This document shows positions 1 to 7,766 of a stretch of DNA of 64,000 nucleotides, in pieces. Source of the DNA: Indolivaga capnocytophagoides DSM 22835 (GTDB taxonomy: Bacteria > Bacteroidota > Bacteroidia > Bacteroidales > Dysgonomonadaceae). The notes beneath the pieces are model-generated. The model was given only the letters and a program-made list of their open reading frames with translations. It had not been told where the DNA came from and ran no database searches. Position 1 is the first letter of the stretch; each line of letters opens with the position of its first letter. The position numbers and the translations under genes are program-made. The stretch covers positions 1-64,000 of the forward strand of contig NZ_AUFL01000017.1 in assembly GCF_000426485.1 (NCBI RefSeq). The letters are read 5' to 3'.

Positions 1-17
1 AAGGTAAAATAAAGCAG

Positions 18-49
18 AAATCCCAAGATTCTTCTATCTTGGGATTTTT
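18..49 (+). terminator. Rho-independent terminator of a gene left of the window
   Basis: A 12-bp perfect stem (18-29 with 36-47) with a 6-nt loop is followed by a T run on the plus strand. It would end a plus-strand transcript entering from the left and could also shield the minus-strand gene ending at 77. Confidence 0.75.
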
Positions 50-76
50 CTTAAAATTGAGTAAGGATAAAATACA

Positions 77-463
77 TCATACATTTGTTTCAATTCTATT
101 TGCTATTTTTAGTAGCAGAGCCTTATCTTCCTCATTATTCCAGATTGACTTGTCTAAGCCCCAATAAAAAGCATGAAAAGTCCTTTTTGTATTGGTAAAC
201 TGCCCCGTATAATTTTTCCCTTTTGTAGAATAGAGTAGTAATACTTCCCCTTTTTTAACTTCGTAATCAGGAAACATATAACAATGTCTCAAAAGGTTTG
301 ATATACTCCCATCACTATTGTACGTTGTATCTAAAATCATATAGTCAAATAAATTACAGTCCTCAAGAACCTCTATAAAAACTCGTTCTTTACCTTCATC
401 GTCTTTATCCGCTACACTTTTAACAGATAACTTCATATCTGTACTTAAATCTTTCATTTTCAT
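77..463 (-). CDS. Hypothetical protein, 128 aa
   Basis: I do not recognise a family. The protein is soluble and charged, with no signal peptide or membrane segment. The middle part is rich in aromatic residues (a Tyr/Phe-rich stretch around residues 40-70 and a WGLDKSIW segment near residue 100), suggesting a small beta-rich domain. The ATG at 463 is followed by an in-frame Met at residue 3, so the start could be either. It lies on the same strand as the transfer remnants to its right, 122 bp beyond the 78-residue gene, and may be the last gene of that operon. Confidence 0.6.
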   Translation of the reverse strand: MKMKDLSTDMKLSVKSVADKDDEGKERVFIEVLEDCNLFDYMILDTTYNSDGSISNLLRHCYMFPDYEVKKGEVLLLYSTKGKNYTGQFTNTKRTFHAFYWGLDKSIWNNEEDKALLLKIANRIETNV

Positions 464-585
464 AATGTCAACAATTAAATTATTAATAAAAAAAAATTAT
501 CAATTTATTGCACTTAATACAAAAACTTTTCGACCTGTTCAAAACTTCTTTTAAGTAGTAATCTGCAAATTATTTTACATTTCCT

Positions 586-822
586 TCAAAATAATTTGCA
601 GATCTCATAAGAATAGAAGACAGCGAGAACTTTGTCTCGCCGTTTGCCTTTTGATTTTCGTTTCAACTTTTCGAGTTGCCGGAGCATGAAAGTATAATTT
701 TCTCCGACTGTATATCCCGAATCCATAAGGAAGTGACTATCCTTACATAATTGACATTGTTTGATAGCCTTATTCAGATTAGTCACTTCGACTAATTGGC
801 CTGTAATATCTTTTATCTTCAT
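586..822 (-). CDS. Small hypothetical protein downstream of pcfJ, 78 aa
   Basis: A short basic protein with a CxxC-like pair (QCQLCK, residues 22-27) and a Lys/Arg-rich tail. Its ATG overlaps the TGA of the pcfJ remnant (ATGA at 819-822), so the two were translationally coupled. Short proteins opening with a similar M-K-I-K-x-I-x-G pattern are common beside PcfJ genes in Bacteroides plasmids and ICEs (from memory). Function unknown. That this small gene stays intact while pcfJ is cut suggests the insertion event was internal to the transfer block. Confidence 0.6.
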   Translation of the reverse strand: MKIKDITGQLVEVTNLNKAIKQCQLCKDSHFLMDSGYTVGENYTFMLRQLEKLKRKSKGKRRDKVLAVFYSYEICKLF

Positions 823-1040
823 GCTACAAGTCTTTCCTCAATAAGCGAGATGTTTCGATTGACGAGATCAATTATCTGATTGTGGTATTTGGTATTCTTA
901 TTACAAACGCCTCTTGATTGGATAACCTTTAATTGCGAAATTGACACTTCTATTGTTTCAATCCGTTTACCATCTATACAAGCCGAAAGAATCAGCGAAT
1001 CTTCTTTTGAATGATAACTGCCAACACAATGGTGCTTATG
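819..1040 (-). pseudogene. pcfJ: pcfJ C-terminal remnant
   Basis: Reading the minus strand from about 1040 gives about 73 codons with the typical PcfJ ending: HHC, then SKEDSLILSA, then DGKRIET, a conserved SRGVCNKNTKYHNQII segment and a basic end, stopping at TGA 819-821. Full PcfJ-like proteins are over 400 residues, so only the last fifth remains and there is no start codon. Homology begins exactly at a 13-bp inverted repeat (1028-1063), which marks the junction with the inserted recombinase element. PcfJ is a plasmid/ICE transfer-associated protein of uncertain role. The remnant is presumably non-functional. Confidence 0.75.
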
Positions 1041-1063
1041 TGTAATTATGCATAAGCACCATT
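1028..1063. repeat. 13-bp inverted repeat at the pcfJ junction
   Basis: AATGGTGCTTATG (1028-1040) and its exact complement at 1051-1063 are separated by 10 bp. It sits where PcfJ homology stops and is the outermost part of the left end of the recombinase element; it may be a recombinase core site or a hairpin. Confidence 0.7.
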
Positions 1064-1143
1064 ATGCAAAGTCTTTAGTTATGCGCAGTATTAATGTTAA
1101 CAATCAAATAATAAGATGTTCTCCATTAAAACACTGCGCATAA
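1062..1143. repeat. Left-end repeat array of the recombinase element
   Basis: TTATGC boxes at 1062-1067 and 1079-1084 (17 bp apart) face an inverted GCATAA at 1138-1143. The inner box belongs to an 11-bp inverted repeat, TTATGCGCAGT at 1079-1089 against its exact complement at 1133-1143. The array lies directly after the recombinase stop codon. The same arrangement with TTATCC boxes occurs at 4612-4704. Confidence 0.65.
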
Positions 1144-1146
1144 TAA

Positions 1147-2157
1147 TTAGAGATTCCTCAGAAAATCCATGAGTGTTTGGTTTTCTGTCCAGTCTGGATA
1201 TTCTAATGCATCATCTTTTATCGGAAAAGCCTCTTCAAGGATTTTTCGCTTTGCATCAATGTCTAAACGTGCATAGATCTCCGTTGTTTTGACAGACACA
1301 TGTCCAAGCCAATCGCGGATTATTATCATGTTATATCCGGCCTGAAGTAAATGCATGGCCTTGCTATGCCGCAGAATATGTGGAGATATTTTTTCTGGCA
1401 TTATTATGCTTTTAACCCTTGAAGTGTATTTCTTTAGTATATAAGTTATTCCTCCACGTGTAAGAGGTTCTCCTCTCTGATTGAAAAATAAAGGATAATC
1501 AAGTTTGTGTATGCTATTCATTTTTTTCTCCTTCATATAATTGGTTAAGAGTTCTACTGTATTCCCTACAATAGGAATATTACGACTTTTTCTTCCTTTT
1601 CCAGTCAACGTGATAATAGCCGGTGATTCAAGTCTAATATCTCGCATTCTTAAATCACAAACTTCCTGTACTCTTGCACCTGTATCATAAAGAACACTGA
1701 GAATAACCGCATCTCTTCTTTCTCTTACATCATGAAGGTTGGGCTCACACAGCAAACAACTAGTCTGCTCCTTGTCAAGACATTTCAATGCAGGAACATC
1801 TTTCTTCTTATATGGAATATTGAGTATCGTCTGACAGCAGTAAAGCTGCTTAGGATCTTCTGATTGAAGGTAACGAAAAAAAGAGTGGATTGCAGCAAGA
1901 CGGTTATTTCTTGTTGCGTTGGAACAATGTCGTTCCGATTCAAGCCAATCGAGAAAATCGCATATTGCTTTTTTATCAATGTTTTTCAATACTAATTTCT
2001 CTGGCTTTACCGAAAGCCTTTCATCGAAAAAAGACATTAACAGACGGAATGTATAACTATAAGAGGATATAGTATTCTTACTCAAATTTCTGCAACTTAC
2101 CAAAAAATCTTGGAAATATCTGGTGAGATGATATGCAAAGTCAGTAGGATTCTTCAT
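1147..2157 (-). CDS. Tyrosine recombinase, RIT third-protein type
   Basis: A 336-residue phage-integrase-family recombinase. An N-terminal SAM-like core-binding domain (about 10-100) is followed by the catalytic domain with all expected residues: R162 in TGAR, K187 in TGKGRKSR, H260-x-x-R263, H286 in LGH and Y295 as nucleophile. The sequence style (SVLYDTGARVQE, HILRHSKAMHLLQAG) matches the recombinases found in tandem in RIT (recombinase-in-trio) and related elements. Its ATG overlaps the TGA of the preceding recombinase remnant (ATGA), as in intact trios. It is intact and could be active on the repeat arrays at 1028-1143 and 4611-4705. Family known; RIT assignment inferred. Confidence 0.85.
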   Translation of the reverse strand: MKNPTDFAYHLTRYFQDFLVSCRNLSKNTISSYSYTFRLLMSFFDERLSVKPEKLVLKNIDKKAICDFLDWLESERHCSNATRNNRLAAIHSFFRYLQSEDPKQLYCCQTILNIPYKKKDVPALKCLDKEQTSCLLCEPNLHDVRERRDAVILSVLYDTGARVQEVCDLRMRDIRLESPAIITLTGKGRKSRNIPIVGNTVELLTNYMKEKKMNSIHKLDYPLFFNQRGEPLTRGGITYILKKYTSRVKSIIMPEKISPHILRHSKAMHLLQAGYNMIIIRDWLGHVSVKTTEIYARLDIDAKRKILEEAFPIKDDALEYPDWTENQTLMDFLRNL

Positions 2158-2267
2158 GATTTCGATTTATTATTTGGGATTATTGAACCAAGTTTTTCTT
2201 CAAGGCTGTTTCTTATATCTTCAACCATATCCATGGAGAAATGAAGATAGTATAGGGCATTATTTTT
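2154..2267 (-). pseudogene. Recombinase remnant (C-terminal tail of the second trio member)
   Basis: About 37 codons read in frame into a TGA that overlaps the next recombinase start. They include YLHFSMDMVEDIRNSLEEKLG, the kind of amphipathic tail that closes RIT-type recombinases after the catalytic Tyr. An in-frame TAG at 2268-2270 precedes the fragment, and nothing upstream resembles a recombinase; the ATPase stop is only about 60 bp away. The first trio member and nearly all of the second have therefore been lost, apparently replaced by the ATPase gene. This call rests on a short segment. Confidence 0.55.
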
Positions 2268-2325
2268 CTATCCTAACTACATGAGATTATAATAAAATAA
2301 TCTTTACACATCTCATCTGCTGCAA

Positions 2326-4527
2326 TTACGCTAAGTTCTCCTTACAATCCTTATACAGCTTTATTAGGTGAAAAATTGACATATCTATCAATGGCTCAAA
2401 CATAAAGCTATTTACGTGAATGAGTTCTGGTGTCATCATATTAACTCGCTCTATGATATCCTTATTGCTATCGGTAGGGCAAGTATCCTTATATAAGCTT
2501 GTCCACTTTCCGGTCTGATTACCGGAAACAACAAGGACCGCTTCATCTTTTCCAGAAGCAATTATCTTGTCATGCATATATTTTTCGGCTAAATGACGAA
2601 TAGCAATAGAAAGTACAATTTTATTTTGTATTAACACTGGATTAGGCGTTGCCTCGTTTGCAATTGCGTCTGCCGTAGCCATAATAAGGTTATATACTTT
2701 ATTAACAGTTTTTGTACGCTTTATGCCTTTGCCTAATGTGTAATCATTCAGAATGTCTATGACTTGGCTTTCAGTGATGCTCGTTGTGTCGCCTTTCATA
2801 TGTAGACAATCAGTAAGTGTGATATATTCTGACACCTTCTCTCCTTTTGTATACTCTATCAGATTTCTTACAAAAGGTATCATGCTGATGAAAATTTTGT
2901 CATTGTCATCATGTCCTACAAAAGCATTAGCATATACGTTACCCTTATATTGTCCGGTCTCCAAAGTAACCTTGCCGTCTGCTGTCCGTTCAACCATCCA
3001 AAGATTATTCTGAAATAGACTCAAACGAGACGAAACTGTACGGTAAAAATCATAGTTATGGGTCATAATGAGCATATAAAACTTATTGCCACCTCTTTCA
3101 GCTAAATCCTTGATATATTCAACAATGGCGTATTTATTCTGGTAGTCAAATGAATCGGCTATATCATCCATCACCAAAATGCAATCATCGCCAACCATCT
3201 TGCGAGCCTCCATTTCAAAAAGAAACTGCAAAATAATAAAAGCACGTTTCTCTCCACGGCTCAATATTTTGTCTAATTCCTTTCTTTCCTTAATAATGGG
3301 TGCTTGCCCTTCCACAATATAAGAAAATTGAAGTTTTGCGGCTTCTTTTTTTAAGATAATGTCTCGCTGGTTAGCTATAGAAACTTTTAATGGTACGTGG
3401 AAGCGAGCATTATAGAGATTAATTATATCTTTCCATCTTTCTTGTTGTTCTCCGGCTTGTAGCAACACTTCAAGCAACTTATCCTTGTTTTCGTTATAAA
3501 TCTGGATATATGAATCGAAAAGTGGCTTTACATCTGTCTTAGCGAGGTAGCCTAACCAAACTTTCTTGCGAAAATCTTCATAATTGAGCATTTCAAGAAT
3601 CCACTCCGGATGCGATTCAATTACTGCCTTAAATCCTCGCAGTTCTGTGTTTTTATCAATAGCTTTCGTTATTTTTTCAAAAGATTTTCTCAACTTTTCA
3701 TCGTTGAGTATTCTTTCTTGTTCGTCGGACATCATTTTCTGTAACTGCTCATGAGAGGTGACTTCTGTTCCATCCTGTAATACAATCTTATGCTGTACCC
3801 CAAAAAAGACGCCATCAGAAACATACTGAGACAACTGTGTTACTTGATAAGTTCCAAAAGCATGAGCTCCAACAGAACGATACAATGTGGATTCGGTTAA
3901 AAGTTTTTCATAATTCTCAATGTACTCTTTTAGATTTTCCTTATGGTTTTCAAGAAATGCTTTTACTGCTCCCTTTGTATCGAAAACATCATTATATCGG
4001 AATTCAAATACTGGCAATCCAATATTTACCTCAGGATCTATTTTCTCCAAAATACTAAAAATAGTATCATCTTCATTCTGTGTAAAGGTTTCTACTATTT
4101 CTTTTTCACAATCGGTACTTTGTGAACTGCTCTTCAACTTAGTCATCAGAGATTCTTTCTCCTTTGTTAGCTTTTGATATATTTCATCATATTTTGTTTT
4201 AAGCTCAACACTAGCTAGGAAGTTTATAAAAGAGCCGGAACTATCTATCTCATCATCACCATTTACTACAAAAATATTTTTATTCAATATATTATTACCA
4301 TCGGCTGTTAAATCATACTTAACATCATTTTCCTTGCAAAGTTGGTCACAAGGTTTTTCTTTTGATTGTTCTGACAGAAATTTCATTGTCTTGGCAAACG
4401 ATGTTTTCATTGTCCCATTAGCCGCATATATAAGATGCACTTGTTTTCCAGCGGAAAACTTAAATTCATGGTTAAGACTCTTAATGCCAAAACAGTTTAA
4501 CCAATCTATCTTTATACTCTGTATCAT
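2326..4527 (-). CDS. ABC/SMC-type ATPase, candidate defence effector, 733 aa
   Basis: Motifs in order: a degenerate Walker A (34-43, AANGTMKTS, with Met where the P-loop Gly before Lys is normal), a long alpha-helical middle (about 110-400), an ABC signature LSRGEK (422-427), Walker B with D-loop (450-461, ILVMDDIADSFD), an H-loop THNYDF (489-494), and an unassigned 240-residue C-terminus. This layout resembles the AAA_13/RloC/PrrC class, in which an SMC-like ATPase controls a C-terminal effector such as an anticodon nuclease. I see no obvious nuclease motif, so the effector is unknown. The unexplained cargo position in a mobile element makes an anti-phage or addiction role plausible (inference). 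Its start overlaps the chimeric pcfK frame by 4 bp. Confidence 0.75.
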   Translation of the reverse strand: MIQSIKIDWLNCFGIKSLNHEFKFSAGKQVHLIYAANGTMKTSFAKTMKFLSEQSKEKPCDQLCKENDVKYDLTADGNNILNKNIFVVNGDDEIDSSGSFINFLASVELKTKYDEIYQKLTKEKESLMTKLKSSSQSTDCEKEIVETFTQNEDDTIFSILEKIDPEVNIGLPVFEFRYNDVFDTKGAVKAFLENHKENLKEYIENYEKLLTESTLYRSVGAHAFGTYQVTQLSQYVSDGVFFGVQHKIVLQDGTEVTSHEQLQKMMSDEQERILNDEKLRKSFEKITKAIDKNTELRGFKAVIESHPEWILEMLNYEDFRKKVWLGYLAKTDVKPLFDSYIQIYNENKDKLLEVLLQAGEQQERWKDIINLYNARFHVPLKVSIANQRDIILKKEAAKLQFSYIVEGQAPIIKERKELDKILSRGEKRAFIILQFLFEMEARKMVGDDCILVMDDIADSFDYQNKYAIVEYIKDLAERGGNKFYMLIMTHNYDFYRTVSSRLSLFQNNLWMVERTADGKVTLETGQYKGNVYANAFVGHDDNDKIFISMIPFVRNLIEYTKGEKVSEYITLTDCLHMKGDTTSITESQVIDILNDYTLGKGIKRTKTVNKVYNLIMATADAIANEATPNPVLIQNKIVLSIAIRHLAEKYMHDKIIASGKDEAVLVVSGNQTGKWTSLYKDTCPTDSNKDIIERVNMMTPELIHVNSFMFEPLIDMSIFHLIKLYKDCKENLA

Positions 4528-4904
4528 CCTATTGTGTTTTTCACAAAGGTAGTGAATAAACCTAAAAGCAAAGAGAATTTAAGCAGTAAACTACCAGAAA
4601 TCAAGCTAATATTATCCAAAGCTATTCTGAAAACTATTGACTGTAAAGTATTGACAATCAATATTGGATATAAACAGCTTTGGATAATGATATACTTTGG
4701 ATAATAATGTACAGCCATTGAATAGACTTCGTCATCGGTGAAGCCATTACAACCGCTTTTTTGTACTTCGTTTAAAATGTAAGTACAACAATCGTCAATG
4801 TTCTTATCGAGATTTGCGAATGATTGGGCGAACAAAGGGTCTACAGATGCCCTTTGTTCTAAATGGGTTAATATGGTTCGTGTGAAATATGCTGTTGATT
4901 TCAT
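4524..4904 (-). pseudogene. pcfK: pcfK N-terminal remnant with chimeric tail
   Basis: Translation from the ATG at 4904 gives 68 residues of typical PcfK: MKSTAYFTRTILTHLEQRA, then NIDDCCTYILNEVQKSGCNGF and EVYSMAVHYY. Homology then stops at about 4701 and the frame runs on through the element end as an unrelated hydrophobic tail to a stop at 4524. PcfK-like proteins are normally about 135-140 residues. An upstream in-frame Met at 4970 lies inside the preceding gene and is not used here, because homology begins at 4904. PcfK normally precedes PcfJ, and the remains of pcfJ lie 3.7 kb downstream on the same strand. Confidence 0.75.
4611..4705. repeat. Right-end repeat array of the recombinase element
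   Basis: ATTATCCAAAGCT (4611-4623) is the exact inverse of 4676-4688, and the box CTTTGGATAAT recurs directly at 4695-4705, 17 bp from 4678-4688. PcfK homology ends at about 4701, inside the outer box. The layout mirrors 1062-1143. Confidence 0.65.
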
Positions 4905-4909
4905 AGTCG

Positions 4910-5929
4910 TTATTTGTTTAAGTTTAATACTGTTTGTAATTCTATTCTCTTGGTTTTGGAAAATATCCATCCTGCTTGCTTCTCATTGTTGTGTGTCAGT
5001 CTCGGATTGAATTTTCCACCCATTGCTTTGAGTAGATCTTTGATTTCTTTGGTATCTCCGAACAGGGCAATTGCTTTTTCTGAATAATCGACTATCTCAA
5101 AAGAGAGGTTATCGGATTCAAATTGAAGAGTTGGTTCTTTCTGCTCTTGGATAGAGGTATCATTGTCATTATTCTTATTGATGTAAATACCATCGGGACA
5201 TCCTGCCACATAGGCAAATTCATCAATCTTGTTCTTTCTGTCATATATCGGTGATTTTTCGATAATCCATCCGCGGTATTTGCTTTCTCCGAGATAATAC
5301 CCTGCACCCATTGAATACTTTTCCCTGTGTTCATACTCCTCGTTATAGGTTGCCAGATGTGCTGTTTCTTCAAAATTTGAAGCATACTTCCGCATTTCGG
5401 AGAATATATCACGTTTGTGTTTGGAAAAGCCTAAGATGACAGTGCGTGTTACTCTTGAGGCATAATAATCAGTTTGTGAGTCGGATTCATCAGCTTTCAA
5501 GCGAGCCACAATGATCGCTTTGGCATCTTTAGGTAGGTTTTCATTCAGCCATTTGCGACCGATTTCCCTTACAGCCTTTCTGCGCTCATTCTCTTGTTGT
5601 TCTTTTTCCTGTTCTGCATCTTCTTTTGCCTTTGCTTTTGTATAGAGTTCAATAACTTCTTCTTCGGGCATAAACTCAATATTGTTCTCATCGTAATACA
5701 TACCGATTCCAAACTTTTGGCTCAACGGTTTAATGATTTCAGATTGTTGTATATCAAGCGTGCGGAGGTTAATCAGATGATAGTGATAGCCGTATTTGTC
5801 GTGTGTAATTAGGTGGACTACATAACGGTCATAGGAGTATCCTTCCATTTGAATGATTTGGTTTTTGGCGACTGCTTTCACTTCAGTATCAGTTGTTGTT
5901 CCTGCGAACAATGAATAGATTTTTGTCAT
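4910..5929 (-). CDS. ICE/plasmid-associated protein of unknown function, 339 aa
   Basis: A soluble, charged protein with a Glu/Lys/Gln-rich coiled-coil stretch at about 95-125. The C-terminal 60 residues (AIALFGDTKEIKDLLKAMGGKFNPRL, then GWIFSKTK) match a short module that I recall as recurrent in Bacteroides plasmid and ICE proteins, often annotated only as fusion protein or hypothetical. The stop codon lies 5 bp before the pcfK start, the usual order in transfer regions, so it is probably the first intact member of that operon. Biochemical role unknown. Confidence 0.65.
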   Translation of the reverse strand: MTKIYSLFAGTTTDTEVKAVAKNQIIQMEGYSYDRYVVHLITHDKYGYHYHLINLRTLDIQQSEIIKPLSQKFGIGMYYDENNIEFMPEEEVIELYTKAKAKEDAEQEKEQQENERRKAVREIGRKWLNENLPKDAKAIIVARLKADESDSQTDYYASRVTRTVILGFSKHKRDIFSEMRKYASNFEETAHLATYNEEYEHREKYSMGAGYYLGESKYRGWIIEKSPIYDRKNKIDEFAYVAGCPDGIYINKNNDNDTSIQEQKEPTLQFESDNLSFEIVDYSEKAIALFGDTKEIKDLLKAMGGKFNPRLTHNNEKQAGWIFSKTKRIELQTVLNLNK

Positions 5930-5940
5930 GGCTGTACGGT

Positions 5941-6225
5941 TTAAAAGATTATAAATAAGAAAATGGAGATAAGGATGATAAAAGCTATAATTGATAATAT
6001 CATCTTGATGAATAGCTTTACTATTTTAAATACAAAGCAGATAATTAGATAGCCACCGATAAGTCCTGTAATAACAGAGGTGTTTATACTCACTTGTGTC
6101 ACTATCCATGCACACAGAGCCACTATTGCTACCCCTAAACCCAATTTTATGATGATTCCAGAGGGGAGGGAGTTTTGTTTCAATATTTTTCTTTCGTTTC
6201 TCATAACTGCGACTTTTTTTTTCAT
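5941..6225 (-). CDS. Small membrane protein, 94 aa
   Basis: A basic N-terminus (residues 1-25) precedes two or three hydrophobic segments (about 25-45, 50-65 and 70-94), ending in a run of Ile/Phe. It starts 11 bp upstream of the 339-residue gene on the same strand, so the two are co-transcribed. An alternative start at residue 8 (MRNERK) is possible. Comparable small membrane proteins occur in Bacteroidetes transfer regions, but I cannot assign a function. Confidence 0.55.
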   Translation of the reverse strand: MKKKVAVMRNERKILKQNSLPSGIIIKLGLGVAIVALCAWIVTQVSINTSVITGLIGGYLIICFVFKIVKLFIKMILSIIAFIILISIFLFIIF

Positions 6226-6548
6226 GCGTCATCCGTCGTGTCGGTCATTTTTTGTTTCAAGGGCAACAAGCTGGTATAGGCTTTTAGACAGGCATATTTT
6301 TTCGGATAAATACGCTCGCCTGAAAGGAAAGAGGAAGATTTTTTCGAAAACCGACAGGCGTAAGAATATGCAGAACTAAAAGCCGTTCATACCTTTGCCC
6401 GATGAACAAGAAGACCGATCAAGTGATGACTCCGCAGAAAGAGGAGCAGTTATAAAAGGAGAAACGGAAGAGAAATTCTATAATATTGATATATTAATTA
6501 AGATTCTGAATTCGCATTATCTCTATAGCTTTATGTACTTTTGTTTTG
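6226..6548. other. Intergenic region between divergent transfer and SOS units
   Basis: No convincing long gene. A TACCTTTG promoter-like box at 6391-6398 precedes a 17-codon frame (6402-6455, MNKKTDQVMTPQKEEQL) that may be the stub of a lost gene. An imperfect inverted repeat (CGCCTG near 6317, CAGGCG near 6355) could be a hairpin. The right end carries the umuD promoter. Confidence 0.4.
6536..6543 (+). promoter_or_regulatory. umuD promoter -7 box (near-leaderless)
   Basis: TACTTTTG fits the Bacteroidetes -7 consensus TAnnTTTG. It ends only 5 bp before the umuD ATG, so the transcript would have almost no 5' leader. No clear -33 element or SOS box was recognised. Confidence 0.5.
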
Positions 6549-6983
6549 ATGGAAAAGAAAGCTCTTGAAATATTTCGTGCAGAAGTAAACACTGAATTAT
6601 CGCTACCTATCGCTGATGGAGGAATCAAAGCTGGATTCCCTAGTCCGGCTCAGGATTTCATGGATCTGGCTATCGACTTGAATAAAGAGTTGGTTCGCCA
6701 TCCGTCCAGTACATTCTATGGACGCGTTCGTGGTGATAGCATGCAGGATGCTGGTGTTTATGATGGAGATATATTGATTATTGATAAATCGCTGGAGCCG
6801 CGAAACGGAGATATGGCAGTCTGCTTTGTCGATGGTGAATTCACGATTAAATACATTAAAATAGAAAAAGATATAGTGTGGCTTATACCTGCTAATAAAA
6901 GCTATAGCCCTATCAAAGTAACAGAAGATAATGATTTCCTTATCTGGGGGATAGTAACTTATTCGATAAAGAAACAAAGATAA
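6549..6983 (+). CDS. umuD: UmuD-type S24 self-cleaving protein
   Basis: A 144-residue LexA/UmuD-family protein from the ATG at 6549; a TTG one codon earlier is less likely. Visible are the Ala28-Gly29 self-cleavage site (IKAGFPSP), catalytic Ser64 in GDSM and the general-base Lys101 in EFTIKYIK. Length matches UmuD (about 140); there is no LexA-type DNA-binding domain. RecA-stimulated cleavage to UmuD' normally activates the UmuC polymerase. Unlike the usual umuDC pair, a 259-residue gene lies between this gene and umuC, with gaps of 3 and -1 bp, so all three form one operon on a mobile island. Confidence 0.93.
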   Translation: MEKKALEIFRAEVNTELSLPIADGGIKAGFPSPAQDFMDLAIDLNKELVRHPSSTFYGRVRGDSMQDAGVYDGDILIIDKSLEPRNGDMAVCFVDGEFTIKYIKIEKDIVWLIPANKSYSPIKVTEDNDFLIWGIVTYSIKKQR

Positions 6984-6986
6984 AAT

Positions 6987-7766
6987 ATGATTGGAGATAT
7001 AAAGCATATTGTGGTGTTTCAAAGCTTACCAGCTACTGATCAGCAAACAGGCCAAAATTTATATGACGACTGTATAAAACGTCGTATTGATTATATGCAA
7101 GAGAATGAGCAAAAAATGACTCATAGCTTTTATGATATCCAGAATAGAGAACAATTAATTGAATTATTCAAATATTATGAAACTAATGCTGAATATATGT
7201 TAGATGGATTATTATTCCATTTTGAGATGCACGGAGATCAGAACAATGGACTTTTGTTAAAGAATGGTGAATATATATCATGGACTGAATTAATAACTCT
7301 ATTCAGACCTATTAATGTAAAAACTAATAATAGGTTATTTATCACTATGGCTACATGCTATGGACGTTTTTTATATACGGGGATTGATGATGCATACAAA
7401 AAGTCTCCTTATTCCGGGTATATTTCTTCTAGTAGAGAAGTAACAGTGCAAGAGGTATTGGACGATTTTGATTTACTTTTTGAAACTTTAATTGACCAAA
7501 GAAATATAATTCAGGCATTCATAGACACAGAGAAAACTCAATCTAGATTTTTTTATAAAGATATGGAAACAACATTTGATGATGCTTTTAAATATACTAT
7601 TTGGAAATGTGAGAATGATCCGGAATTTTTGAAAAATGGAATTCTTGCTGATTTCGAGCAAGAATTTGGGTATAAAGCTTCTAATGAAGAATATAAAAGA
7701 ATATTTGATAAGGTAGTTGAAGATTTATATAACAAGCAAAAAAAAGCATTTAATTTTAGTAATTAA
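6987..7766 (+). CDS. Caspase-like (CHAT-like) putative cysteine protease inside umuDC
   Basis: 259 residues with no signal peptide. I see the pattern of a caspase/CHAT fold: a first strand (HIVVF, 7-11), a strand ending in a His-Gly ([10 protein letters not shown]82-G83), a short helix, then a strand ending in a Cys ([11 protein letters not shown]124) and a further strand after it (YSGYISSS). His82/Cys124 spacing fits the catalytic dyad. The C-terminal about 90 residues are helical and uncharacterised. It starts 3 bp after umuD and its TAA shares a base with the umuC ATG, so it is locked into the SOS operon. A damage-triggered protease or suicide effector is inference; the fold call is by motif only. 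Confidence 0.6.
   Translation: MIGDIKHIVVFQSLPATDQQTGQNLYDDCIKRRIDYMQENEQKMTHSFYDIQNREQLIELFKYYETNAEYMLDGLLFHFEMHGDQNNGLLLKNGEYISWTELITLFRPINVKTNNRLFITMATCYGRFLYTGIDDAYKKSPYSGYISSSREVTVQEVLDDFDLLFETLIDQRNIIQAFIDTEKTQSRFFYKDMETTFDDAFKYTIWKCENDPEFLKNGILADFEQEFGYKASNEEYKRIFDKVVEDLYNKQKKAFNFSN

Larger units (their letters stand above)
1028..4705. mobile_element. RIT-like tyrosine-recombinase element with ATPase cargo
   Basis: This 3.7-kb unit separates pcfK' from pcfJ', which are normally adjacent. Both ends carry the same layout: two direct TTATnC-type boxes 17 bp apart, then an inverted box farther in. On the left these are at 1062 and 1079, with the inverted copy at 1138-1143. On the right they are at 4699-4704 and 4682-4687, with the inverted copy at 4612-4617. 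Inside are one intact recombinase, the tail of a second, and a 733-residue ATPase. The trio of recombinases typical of RIT elements is incomplete, so the unit is probably not autonomous. Host sequence (pcfK 3' part and pcfJ 5' part) is also missing, so insertion was accompanied by deletion. Confidence 0.55.

Noticed and set aside
4905-4970. Upstream start for pcfK at 4970
   Set aside because: These 22 codons overlap the preceding gene's end in another frame, and PcfK similarity begins at the internal Met at 4904.
6311-6360. Possible oriT hairpin
   Set aside because: The inverted repeat is short and imperfect, and no relaxase gene is nearby.
6402-6455. 17-codon frame after a promoter-like box
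   Set aside because: Too short to identify; mentioned only as a possible stub in the gap entry.
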